Positions 35,266 to 42,442 of a stretch of 64,000 nucleotides of DNA are shown here, piece by piece (positions within the stretch are counted from its first letter, which is position 1; every line of letters starts with the position of its first letter). The DNA is from Hyphomicrobiaceae bacterium. GTDB taxonomy: Bacteria; Pseudomonadota; Alphaproteobacteria; Rhizobiales; Hyphomicrobiaceae. The notes below the pieces were generated by a model. That model was not told where the DNA came from and searched no databases. It saw only the letters and a list, made by a program, of their open reading frames with translations. The stretch is from contig WBUN01000019.1 in NCBI GenBank assembly GCA_008933705.1, positions 17,056 through 81,055 of the forward strand. Reading direction: 5' to 3'. The position numbers and the translations under genes are program-made.

Positions 35266-36102
35266 ATGGCAGCCCGCTCCCGGTATTCGACTGCAAGGAC
35301 CGATTACGAGGCCTTCGACGCCGAGGACCGCTACGGGCACGACGAGTTCTGGCCCGGCGAAAGGATCGGCCCGCCGCCATCCGGCAATCGCGGCAGGGCG
35401 GTGCTGCGAGTCGTCGTCGTTCTTCTGATTGCCCTTGGCGGCGGCTGGGCTCTGCTGGGCGATCCGGCCGCGTGGCCAAGCTGGCAGTCGATCGAGGCGA
35501 TCGTGTCGTCGTGGACGAGCCGCAGTGCGCCCGAGCCGGTCGAACGAGCCACGCTCGCGGTGGCCACGACGCCTCGCCCGGCCCGCCTGGAGCCGGTGCA
35601 ACCGCCTGCCGTCGCAAGCCCGCCTTCGAGCGTGCCATCGCCGGCTTCGAGCACGGGGCCGACCCCGGACATACCGGAGAGGCCGGTTGCGCCGCTGACC
35701 ACGGCCTCTCTCCCGCCTGCGGCCACCGCGCCGAGCGAGGCCACGGCCCCTCCGGGCCAGCCGCCGGTCGCCGACTACGCCGACCCGCACCAGAAGCGTG
35801 CGGCGGCTGTCGGCCTTCACCCCGACCTGTCGCGCGTGCTGCTGGCGCGGCTGTCGCCGACCGACTACCGCAACGCCGAAATCGCTATACGGACCGCCGT
35901 GGCCGAGACGCCGGACACCGCCGTCTACGTCTGGCCGCGCCAGCGCAAGCCCGAGCTCGCTCTCTTCCAGGTGCGCTTCGTGCAGGGCGCCGCGCCCGGC
36001 TGTCGGCGGTACGTCGTGACCATAACCAAGGACGGGTGGCTGACGACGGCGCTGCCGATGGAGAAGTGCGGGCCCCAACTCACCCGGTCGCGGCGGGAGT
36101 GA
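35266..36102 (+). CDS. Membrane-anchored proline-rich protein of unknown function
   Basis: 278 residues: a charged, tyrosine-rich N-terminal tail (YSTARTDYEAFDAEDRYGHDEFWPGERIG), one membrane segment (VLRVVVVLLIALGGGWALL), about 100 residues of Pro/Ala/Ser-rich linker, and a C-terminal domain with HPDLSRVLLARLSPTDYRNAEIAIRTAVAET. It ends CRRYVVTITKDGWLTTALPMEKCG. Two cysteines near the end could pair. The last ~12 codons are repeated at 38266-38302. The layout (one anchor, linker, small periplasmic domain) suggests an envelope role. The family is not recognised. Confidence 0.75.
   Translation: MAARSRYSTARTDYEAFDAEDRYGHDEFWPGERIGPPPSGNRGRAVLRVVVVLLIALGGGWALLGDPAAWPSWQSIEAIVSSWTSRSAPEPVERATLAVATTPRPARLEPVQPPAVASPPSSVPSPASSTGPTPDIPERPVAPLTTASLPPAATAPSEATAPPGQPPVADYADPHQKRAAAVGLHPDLSRVLLARLSPTDYRNAEIAIRTAVAETPDTAVYVWPRQRKPELALFQVRFVQGAAPGCRRYVVTITKDGWLTTALPMEKCGPQLTRSRRE
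36037..36073. repeat. 37-bp direct repeat, left copy (3' end of the anchored-protein gene)
   Basis: This segment encodes WLTTALPMEKCG in the anchored protein. It matches 38266-38302 at 35 of 37 positions (differences at the 4th and 30th base, both silent). The 2.2 kb in between carries the PhoU-like/Pit pair. Confidence 0.8.
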
Positions 36103-36318
36103 GCCCCGTCGGTGTCGGCGGGAGCGGGCCCGAGACGTCCCTGCCGGGTCGTCTTTGGGGATTGATTCCCTTGCGCGCGCTGACGGTCATCAACAGCGCA
36201 GATTGCCTGTTTGCGACCCTGCACAAATCCCGAAGCCGGTGGCCTGCGCTTGCCAAAGATGCGCTGCGCACATTCCGGCAATCATTGGCCGGGCCGGGAA
36301 ATCCAAAAAAAGTCGCTC

Positions 36319-36387
36319 GTGTGATGATCGAGAAATTCGCCGGTGATCGCGGCAGGTTGGGAGCGAATTTCTCGATCTGAATCACAC
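36319..36387. repeat. Large inverted repeat (22-bp stem)
   Basis: GATCGAGAAATTCGC (36326-36340) and GCGAATTTCTCGATC (36363-36377) form a perfect 15-bp pair. It is extended by GTGTGAT (36319-36325) with ATCACAC (36381-36387) after a 3-base bulge. The loop is 22 bases. On the minus strand it is followed by a T6 run (RC of 36305-36311), like a terminator, but no gene reads into it from that side. Confidence 0.75.
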
Positions 36388-36406
36388 AAGCAACACTATG
36401 AACCTA

Positions 36407-36480
36407 GTGTCCCTTTTGATTTCCGAAGCTCGCTCCCTGCTCCTGCAGCAGACCTCGGCGAACTTCGGAATCGGGACACC
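36407..36480. repeat. Dispersed repeat with GTGTCCC ends, copy 2
   Basis: The ends GTGTCCC (36407-36413) and GGGACAC (36473-36479) are inverted. Inside these, GATTTCCGAAG (36418-36428) and CTTCGGAATC (36463-36472) also pair with one bulged base. The reverse-strand copy is at 12506-12578. Confidence 0.65.
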
Positions 36481-36572
36481 AGCGGCGCCACGGCGGCCTT
36501 GTGTCGCTGTTTGAGTCATCGCCAGGCGCGAACTAGCATGCGGGGTCGATTCCCGCGGAACGCGAGGTGCAA

Positions 36573-37229
36573 ATGCTCGGCTGGTTCCAGGCGCTGATGC
36601 CCAGAGAGGAGCGCTTCTTCGAGCTTTTCGTGCGGCACGCCACGATTGTCGTGGCTGCGGCCGAAGCGATGCGGGGTTTGCTGCGCGGTGGCGACGACAT
36701 CGAGCATTACTGCCAACAGATTGTCGAGCGCGAGACCGAAGCCGACGAGATTACGCGTCAGGTCCTGACGGCCGTGCGTCGCACGTTCATCACGCCGTTC
36801 GATCGCACCGACATCAAGGACCTCATCAGCTCAATGGATGACGCCATAGATCAGATGAACAAGACTGCGAAGGTCATCACGTTGTTCGAAATCCGCAGTT
36901 TCGATCCACAGATGAGGGAGCTGAGCGAGATCGTTCTGCAGGCGGCAAACCTGATGCTGGAGGCGATGCCGCTTCTCAGCTCGATTGGCAAGAATGCAAA
37001 TCGCCTCAACGCTCTCACCGAGAAGATCATCCGCATCGAGGAGAATGCCGATCATCTTCACGACCAAGGCCGCAAAGCGCTCTTTCTTGCCAGTCGGCAA
37101 AGCAACGAGCCGGGCAGTACGATGAGCTTCATCATCGGGACCGAGCTTTACGACCATTTGGAGAAGGTGGTTGACCGTTTCGAGGATGTCGCGAACGAGA
37201 TCAACGCACTTGTCATCGACCACCATTGA
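36573..37229 (+). CDS. PhoU-like (DUF47) protein partnered with Pit
   Basis: 218 residues, all alpha-helical: MPREERFFELFVRHATIVVAAAEAMRGLLRGG, then ERETEADEITRQVLTAVRRTFITPFDRTDIKDLISSMDDAIDQM, and HLEKVVDRFEDVANEINALVIDHH at the end. The E-x-x-A-D and D-R-x-D-I-x-D-L motifs mark DUF47, a PhoU relative that binds metal clusters and controls the adjacent low-affinity phosphate transporter. A GTG two codons earlier is an alternative start. It ends just before the Pit gene, as in most bacteria. Confidence 0.92.
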   Translation: MLGWFQALMPREERFFELFVRHATIVVAAAEAMRGLLRGGDDIEHYCQQIVERETEADEITRQVLTAVRRTFITPFDRTDIKDLISSMDDAIDQMNKTAKVITLFEIRSFDPQMRELSEIVLQAANLMLEAMPLLSSIGKNANRLNALTEKIIRIEENADHLHDQGRKALFLASRQSNEPGSTMSFIIGTELYDHLEKVVDRFEDVANEINALVIDHH

Positions 37230-37244
37230 CGGGTGCACTGGCCA

Positions 37245-38249
37245 ATGGACGCAATCCTCAGTCTGCCCACTCTGATCGGCCTGATCATCGTCGCGCTGGC
37301 GTTCGACTTTCTGAACGGGCTGCACGACGCCGCAAATTCCATTGCGACCATCGTGTCGACACGGGTGCTGCGACCGCGCTATGCAGTGATGTGGGCGGCC
37401 TTCTTCAACTTCATTGCATTTCTGTTTTTCGGACTGCACGTGGCGCAAACCGTTGGCACTGGCATCGTAGCCGCCAACGTTGTCGACGCGCGTGTCATCT
37501 TCAGCGCGCTTTCGGGTGCGATCGCGTGGAACCTGATCACGTGGTGGCTGGGCATACCTTCCAGCAGTTCGCATGCGTTGATCGGGGGACTTGTGGGGGC
37601 CGGCACGGCAAAGGCCGGAGGGGCGGCGGTGGTATGGACCGGCTTGCTGAAGACTTCGGCGGCGATCGTGCTGTCGCCGCTGGCCGGCTTTGTCCTGGCG
37701 TTGATGCTGGTGCTCACCGTGTCATGGTCATTCGTGCGTGCGTCGCCGCGTTCGGTAGATACCACCTTCCGCTCTCTGCAATTCGTCTCCGCTTCGCTCT
37801 ATTCGCTGGGCCATGGTGGCAACGATGCGCAAAAGACCATGGGCATCATTGCCGTCCTGCTGTTCTCGCAGGGTCAGCTTGGCAGCGAATTCTACGTGCC
37901 GTTCTGGGTCGTCTTGACGTGTCAGATTGCCATGGGGTTGGGGACGCTGTTTGGCGGCTGGCGCATCGTGCATACCATGGGGGCCAAGATAACCAGGCTC
38001 ACACCGATGCAGGGATGCTGCGCGGAAACGGGAGGTGCAATCACGCTTTTCGCGGCGACCTGGCTCGGCATCCCCGTATCCACCACGCACACGATTACCG
38101 GGGCGATCGTCGGGGTTGGGGCGGCGCGCAAAGTGTCCGCGGTTCGCTGGAACGTCGCAAGCAACATCGTGACGGCCTGGGTCATCACGTTGCCGGCTGC
38201 GGGATTGATCGCGGCGTTGACCTACGCGCTGAGCGGATTGGTCCCTTGA
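37245..38249 (+). CDS. pit: Pit-family inorganic phosphate transporter
   Basis: Low-affinity, proton-coupled (metal) phosphate permease of the inner membrane; about 334 residues with ten or so hydrophobic segments. Both halves carry the inverted-repeat signature of the family: GLHDAANSIATIVSTRVL in the first and SLGHGGNDAQKTMGI in the second. GIPSSSSHALIGGLVGAG and GIPVSTTHTITGAIVGVG are the paired loop motifs. A GTG twelve bases upstream is a possible alternative start. Coupled to the PhoU-like gene upstream. Confidence 0.93.
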   Translation: MDAILSLPTLIGLIIVALAFDFLNGLHDAANSIATIVSTRVLRPRYAVMWAAFFNFIAFLFFGLHVAQTVGTGIVAANVVDARVIFSALSGAIAWNLITWWLGIPSSSSHALIGGLVGAGTAKAGGAAVVWTGLLKTSAAIVLSPLAGFVLALMLVLTVSWSFVRASPRSVDTTFRSLQFVSASLYSLGHGGNDAQKTMGIIAVLLFSQGQLGSEFYVPFWVVLTCQIAMGLGTLFGGWRIVHTMGAKITRLTPMQGCCAETGGAITLFAATWLGIPVSTTHTITGAIVGVGAARKVSAVRWNVASNIVTAWVITLPAAGLIAALTYALSGLVP

Positions 38250-38265
38250 ACAAGAGGGGCTTAAC

Positions 38266-38302
38266 TGGTTGACGACGGCGCTGCCGATGGAGAAATGCGG
38301 GC
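38266..38302. repeat. 37-bp direct repeat, right copy (detached gene end)
   Basis: Matches 36037-36073 at 35 of 37 bases and in frame would read LTTALPMEKCG. It lies 16 bases past the Pit stop, is not part of any gene here, and is the far border of the PhoU-like/Pit segment. Confidence 0.8.
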
Positions 38303-38420
38303 ATCAGCGCCGCCGTGTCACGTCGGGCATGAGCAGGGGCCAACGGTGCGGCTCGCGTACGCGCGTGCACCGCACATCCGATGCCCAGTTGCGCGAGACG
38401 GGCGGCGAACGCGGCAGCGC

Positions 38421-38783
38421 TCAGGCTTTCTTGGCCTGCCACAGGCCGAGAACCGCACCCGTCGGGTCGCTGATGATGCTGAACCAGCCCATTCCCGCGA
38501 CTTCGGTCACATCCTTCATCACGGCGCCCCCCAGCGATTTGGCCTTGCTGGTCGCCGCCTTGACGTCGTCCACCAGCACGTAGGCCAGCCACGCCGAGGG
38601 CGCATCCGGGATCGGGTGCTTCATCAGACCGCCGCCCGTGCCTTCACCCACTCTGATCATGGTGTAGGTGCCGCCAGGCATAGGCGCGTCCTCAAGCTTC
38701 CAATCGAACAGCTTGCCGTAGAAAGCCTTCGCCTTGGCGACGTCCGTCGTGTTCAACTCAACGTGCACGAAAGGATTGGCCAT
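38421..38783 (-). CDS. VOC-family (glyoxalase/bleomycin-resistance fold) protein
   Basis: 120 residues: MANPFVHVELNTTDVAKAKAFYGKLFDWKLED, then GTYTMIRVGEGTGGGLMKHPIP, and FSIISDPTGAVLGLWQAKKA. The paired beta-alpha-beta-beta-beta modules are characteristic of the vicinal-oxygen-chelate superfamily. The conserved metal ligands are partly present (His7 region, Glu). The substrate is unknown. It is preceded by GGAGATGCACA before the ATG. An 11-bp hairpin lies 38 bases upstream of the start. Confidence 0.88.
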   Translation of the reverse strand: MANPFVHVELNTTDVAKAKAFYGKLFDWKLEDAPMPGGTYTMIRVGEGTGGGLMKHPIPDAPSAWLAYVLVDDVKAATSKAKSLGGAVMKDVTEVAGMGWFSIISDPTGAVLGLWQAKKA

Positions 38784-38820
38784 TGTGCATCTCCTGCAGT
38801 GGGTCAGAGCAACCGAACTC

Positions 38821-38847
38821 CATCACGAGACCGGTAGTCTCGTGATG
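38821..38847. terminator. Perfect 11-bp hairpin between the VOC and CBS genes
   Basis: CATCACGAGAC (38821-38831), loop CGGTA, GTCTCGTGATG (38837-38847). A T5 run follows on the plus strand at 38854-38858. Both flanking genes are on the minus strand, where the downstream sequence has no T run, so it could be an attenuator or protein-binding site rather than a simple terminator. Confidence 0.5.
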
Positions 38848-38957
38848 CGATCCTTTTTCGGCCGACGACTTCACAATGCTGCGATGCGCCGGTGTGGCCT
38901 TGCGGTGGATCAAGCGACGCCTGCGAGGGCCATCACAATCGCGGCGGAGAGGCGACG

Positions 38958-39410
38958 TTATCGATCCTGGGGCTCACGGTCCGCCTGAATGGCGAGCGCC
39001 CGCAGCTGGCTGGTCTCACGTTGAAGCTCGTCGACTCGCAGGTTCAAGACGTCGCGGATGCTGACCATGCCGACAAGGCGGTCGTCCTCTTCCACCGGAA
39101 TATGGCGAATATTCCGTGCCAGCATGGTCGATGCGACCTTCGCAACGCTGTCGTCCGGGGAGCATGTGATCACGGCCTTGGTCATAAGGGCCGCCACGGG
39201 CAGTGCGTGCAGCTCGCCCTTGTGGACCGAAAGGCCATAGGCGACGTCCCGCTCCGAAATGACGCCTTCCACCGTCTCTCCGTTGCTGCTCACGATCGCG
39301 GCGCCGATGCGATTTTCACGCAGGCGCTGTGACAGCGCCGCAATCGTGTCCGACGGCTTGACGGTGACAACGGCGGAACGCTTGACTGCAAGAATGTTCG
39401 CCACCTTCAC
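38958..39410 (-). CDS. CBS-domain protein
   Basis: 150 residues made of two CBS motifs: MKVANILAVKRSAVVTVKPSDTIAALSQRL ... EGVISERDVAYGL, and VAALMTKAVITCSPDDSVAKVASTML ... LVGMVSIRDVLNLRV. Each ends with the I/S-x-R-D motif that contacts adenosine nucleotide ribose. The C-terminal helix (DELQRETSQLRALAIQADREP) may dimerise it. It is divergent from the cytochrome operon; stand-alone CBS proteins of this kind are often expressed under low oxygen in alphaproteobacteria. Confidence 0.9.
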   Translation of the reverse strand: MKVANILAVKRSAVVTVKPSDTIAALSQRLRENRIGAAIVSSNGETVEGVISERDVAYGLSVHKGELHALPVAALMTKAVITCSPDDSVAKVASTMLARNIRHIPVEEDDRLVGMVSIRDVLNLRVDELQRETSQLRALAIQADREPQDR

Positions 39411-39598
39411 GGTGCTACTCCGTCAACTGACTGATTCTCGTCTCCTCAAGCGTGCGAACGCTTCATGCCGTTTCGCTCGCGATGCACGGCACTATGAAAA
39501 ATCTTAACACCAGCGGGCGCGGACCGCTACCAAGACTCCGTCAGCATCGTTCCTCCTTGAGCGTGGCGCCAGGCACCCCATGCGCCCTTCGCCAACCG

Positions 39599-39612
39599 TT
39601 GATCGCGATCAA
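39599..39612. promoter_or_regulatory. FNR/FixK-type anaerobox
   Basis: TTGATCGCGATCAA is a perfect match to the TTGAT-N4-ATCAA consensus of FNR/FixK regulators and is itself a full palindrome. It lies 86 bases ahead of the cytochrome gene ATG at 39698 and about 190 bases from the CBS gene start on the other side. It is well placed to activate the cytochrome pair under oxygen limitation. Confidence 0.75.
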
Positions 39613-39697
39613 TGCCGGACATGGGGCGATGTGGTCCACGTAAGCAAAAGAAAAGGAAAGCCCGAGGGCGCCCGGTGACACACGGGGAGGATTTCAG

Positions 39698-41008
39698 ATG
39701 CGATATCTGCTTGTTGGCATCGCGCTTGCCGCGAGTGGCGGGCAGGCGCTGGCGGCGGAACCTGCGTCGGTCGACTGGGGAAAGATTCCGCAGAAGCCGG
39801 TGACGCTGTTCTACCCGGGCGAATCCACCTACGACTGGATCATCGGCAAGGGGCACCGCGGCGCGAGGTCGGTGCTGCAGGGCAAGTCGTGCGTCTCCTG
39901 CCACGAGGCCGACGAGAAGGATATCGGCGAGAAAGTCGTCAAAGGCGGCGGCGTCGAGCCAACGCCGATCGCCGGCAAGAACGGCGTGATCGATCTCACC
40001 GTGCAGGCGGCGCACGACGCCGAATACCTCTATTTCCGCTTCCAATGGAAGTCGAACCTGAACCGCGAGGGGCGCATGCACGACTACATGCGCTTCGACG
40101 GGAAGACTTGGAAGTGGTACGGCCACGACCGCAACGACAAGGTCGTCCGTTCCGGGGCGCAACCTCCGCTTTACGAGGACCGCTTCTCGATCATGTTGGA
40201 CGACGGCAAGGTGCCGATGTTCGCCAAGCAGGGCTGCTGGCTCACCTGCCACAACGGCATGCGCGACACGCGCAACCAGGTGGTCGGCGATCCCGTCAAG
40301 AAGCATCCCATCTTCGGCGAGACCGGGCTTAAGGAATCCGACATCCGCAAGTATCTGGCGTCTAGCCGCACCGACGCGGCGGCGAGCTGGGACAAGACGA
40401 AGTCACGCGCGGAGATCGACAAGATCAGGAAGGAGGGCGGCTTCCTCGATCTGATGCAGTGGCGCGTGGCGCGCTCGGCTGCGATCAGGATGGCCGACGA
40501 CGGCTACGTTCTCGAATACCGGAGGTTCGACCCGGGCAAGAACCCGTTCTCCTGGAACGTCGACCGCAAGACCATGACGCCGCTCTACATGTTCGATGCG
40601 GCCAAGGTCGGCAGAAAGGCGCTGAAGGCCGAGGACATCGGCAATGCGGCCCTGCCGGCAGCGATCATTCGTGAGGGCAACGCGGTTGCTTACGATGCCA
40701 ATGCCGGCTGGCAGGAGGGCGACATCCTGCCCGGCCGCCTGCTGAGCCGCGTCGACGCCAAGGGCTCGGCCGCCGACAACAACGCCGTCGATGGCACCTG
40801 GAAGGACAGCACCTACACGCTGGTGTGGGCGCGCAAGCTCGACACCGGCCACCCCGACGACGACAAGATCATGAAGGTCGGCGGAACCTACACGGTTGCC
40901 TTCGCGGTCCACGACGACAACGTCACCACACGGTTCCACCACGTGTCGTTCCCGTTCAGTCTCGGCATCGGCGTCGATGCCGACATCAAGGCGACAACGC
41001 TGAAATAG
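39698..41008 (+). CDS. Periplasmic c-type cytochrome with ethylbenzene-dehydrogenase-type haem domain
   Basis: 436 residues with a signal peptide (MRYLLVGIALAASGGQALAAEP). Near the start of the mature part is CVSCH (65-69), a normal c-haem site. CWLTCH (180-185) is a C-x3-C-H variant. The body matches the EB_dh family, the haem-binding subunit fold of DMSO-reductase-type dehydrogenases, with RFQWKSNLN and the C-terminal TRFHHVSFPFSLGIG. GGGGAGGA precedes the ATG. It is transcribed with the NapC/NirT gene. No molybdenum subunit accompanies it, so it may be a stand-alone electron carrier or terminal oxidoreductase. Confidence 0.85.
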   Translation: MRYLLVGIALAASGGQALAAEPASVDWGKIPQKPVTLFYPGESTYDWIIGKGHRGARSVLQGKSCVSCHEADEKDIGEKVVKGGGVEPTPIAGKNGVIDLTVQAAHDAEYLYFRFQWKSNLNREGRMHDYMRFDGKTWKWYGHDRNDKVVRSGAQPPLYEDRFSIMLDDGKVPMFAKQGCWLTCHNGMRDTRNQVVGDPVKKHPIFGETGLKESDIRKYLASSRTDAAASWDKTKSRAEIDKIRKEGGFLDLMQWRVARSAAIRMADDGYVLEYRRFDPGKNPFSWNVDRKTMTPLYMFDAAKVGRKALKAEDIGNAALPAAIIREGNAVAYDANAGWQEGDILPGRLLSRVDAKGSAADNNAVDGTWKDSTYTLVWARKLDTGHPDDDKIMKVGGTYTVAFAVHDDNVTTRFHHVSFPFSLGIGVDADIKATTLK

Positions 41009-41069
41009 CCGGCCGGCCGGGCCGCCAGGATCGGCGGCGCCGGGTGCCTTGGCGAGGGAGGATCGGGTC

Positions 41070-41690
41070 ATGACCATGCAGCGGACAGGCGATCAGGCGG
41101 CGCCCGCAGGACGAGTTGCGCGCGCGTGGTCTGCCCTGTGGCGGCCGAGCGTCGGCTTCTCGCTCGGCACGCTGCTGTTTGTCGGTTTCTTTGCCGGCAT
41201 CCTGTTCTGGGGCGGCTTCAACTGGGCGATGGAAATCACCAACACCGAGACGTTCTGCATCTCCTGCCACGAGATGCGCAACAACGCCTACGCGGAGCTC
41301 AAGGAGACGGTGCACTTCACCAATCGCACCGGCGTACGCGCAACCTGCCCGGACTGCCATGTGCCGAGGCCATGGCACTACAAGGTGGTGCGCAAGATCC
41401 AGGCGACCAACGAGCTCTACCACAAGGTGATAGGCACCATCGACGCGCCGGAGAAATACGAATCGCAGCGGCTCGCGCTTGCCAGGTCCGTCTGGGCCTC
41501 GATGAAGGCCACCGACTCGCGCGAATGCCGCAATTGCCACACGATGGAGTCCATGGACCGCGACAAGCAGGTCCGCCCCGCCAAGCGCATGCATCAGACC
41601 GCACTTGAGAAGGGCAAGACCTGCATCGAGTGCCACCAGGGCGTCGCGCACAAGCTGCCCAAGGGGTGGGACGAGCCCGCCGGCAAATAG
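41070..41690 (+). CDS. NapC/NirT-family tetrahaem cytochrome c
   Basis: Inner-membrane quinol dehydrogenase that passes electrons to periplasmic redox proteins; 206 residues. One N-terminal membrane anchor (SLGTLLFVGFFAGILFWGGF) is followed by four CxxCH sites: CISCH, CPDCH, CRNCH and CIECH. The Met in CISCHEM and the DxxxP(x)2K-like segment near VRPAKRMHQTALEKGKTC are typical. A GGGAGGATCGG precedes the ATG. It lies 61 bases after the EB_dh-type cytochrome, which is the likely electron acceptor. Confidence 0.93.
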   Translation: MTMQRTGDQAAPAGRVARAWSALWRPSVGFSLGTLLFVGFFAGILFWGGFNWAMEITNTETFCISCHEMRNNAYAELKETVHFTNRTGVRATCPDCHVPRPWHYKVVRKIQATNELYHKVIGTIDAPEKYESQRLALARSVWASMKATDSRECRNCHTMESMDRDKQVRPAKRMHQTALEKGKTCIECHQGVAHKLPKGWDEPAGK

Positions 41691-41828
41691 CTATGCCGGC
41701 AGCTTGAAATGAATGCGGGGCGTCAGCGATTATGATGGCGCGCTGCGCCTGCCTTGTGCGTATTGCGGCCGGCGCCCGCCTTCAAGGCACTGCCGGGGCG
41801 GTTTGCCGCCGGGAGCGACGGACCCGAC

Positions 41829-42425
41829 ATGACCGCCATCGCCTGCATCATCCTGGCCGCCGGGCGCTCGACACGCATGGGCGTGGCCAACAAGCTGCTG
41901 GTGGACGTTGGCGGGGAGCCGATGGTGCGGCGGGTGGCGGAAGCGGCCCTGGCGAGCCGCGCGCGGCCGGTGCTGGTCGTGACCGGACACCAGGCGGCTG
42001 AGGTAGGCCGGGCCCTGGCGGGCCTCGACGTCACTTTGGTGGCCAACCCCGACTATGCGGCAGGCCTCAGCAGCTCGCTCAGGGCCGGCCTTGGAGCGCT
42101 GCCGGCGGGCTGCGATGGGGCCTTGGTGATGCTCGGCGACATGCCGGAGATCGGCTCTGCCCACATCGACCGGCTGCTGGACGCCTTCGCGCCCGGTGCC
42201 ATCATCGTGCCGGTCCACGAGGGGCGGCGGGGCAATCCGGTGCTGTGGGCGGCGGCCCATTTCGCGGAGATGGACCAGCTCGACGGCGATGCCGGCGCCC
42301 GGCGACTGTTCGCGCGGCATGCGGATCAGGTCCGCGAGATCGACGTTGGCACCACGGCCATCTTCGCCGACATCGATACGCCCGAGGCGCTGGCAGAGCT
42401 GAAGGCGCGCGAGGGCTCCCGATAG
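41829..42425 (+). CDS. MocA-like nucleotidyltransferase
   Basis: 198 residues of the NTP-transferase fold. The start ACIILAAGRSTRMGVANKLLVDVGGEPMVRRV carries the LAAGxSxRMGxxNKL motif used for CTP/GTP binding; GALVMLGDMPEI has the metal-binding Asp; and GRRGNPVLWAAAHFAEM matches MocA, the cytidylyltransferase of the molybdopterin cytosine dinucleotide cofactor used by xanthine-oxidase-type enzymes. Family members also serve other pathways. It follows the cytochromes by 138 bases, but the DMSO-reductase family uses the guanine cofactor, so a link is not established. Confidence 0.8.
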   Translation: MTAIACIILAAGRSTRMGVANKLLVDVGGEPMVRRVAEAALASRARPVLVVTGHQAAEVGRALAGLDVTLVANPDYAAGLSSSLRAGLGALPAGCDGALVMLGDMPEIGSAHIDRLLDAFAPGAIIVPVHEGRRGNPVLWAAAHFAEMDQLDGDAGARRLFARHADQVREIDVGTTAIFADIDTPEALAELKAREGSR

Positions 42426-42442
42426 ATGGGAGCTTCGCCCCG

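Larger units (their letters stand above)
36103..36572. other. 470-base gene-free stretch before the Pit module
   Basis: No gene is apparent. The stretch holds the large inverted repeat at 36319-36387, an A6-7 run just before it, and a 74-bp dispersed repeat at 36407-36480. It is less GC-rich than its surroundings. Confidence 0.6.

Noticed and set aside
41829..42425. MocA-like gene as proof that the cytochrome pair belongs to a molybdenum enzyme
   Set aside because: MocA makes the cytosine cofactor used by the xanthine-oxidase family, whereas EB_dh partners use the guanine cofactor; neighbourhood alone is not enough.
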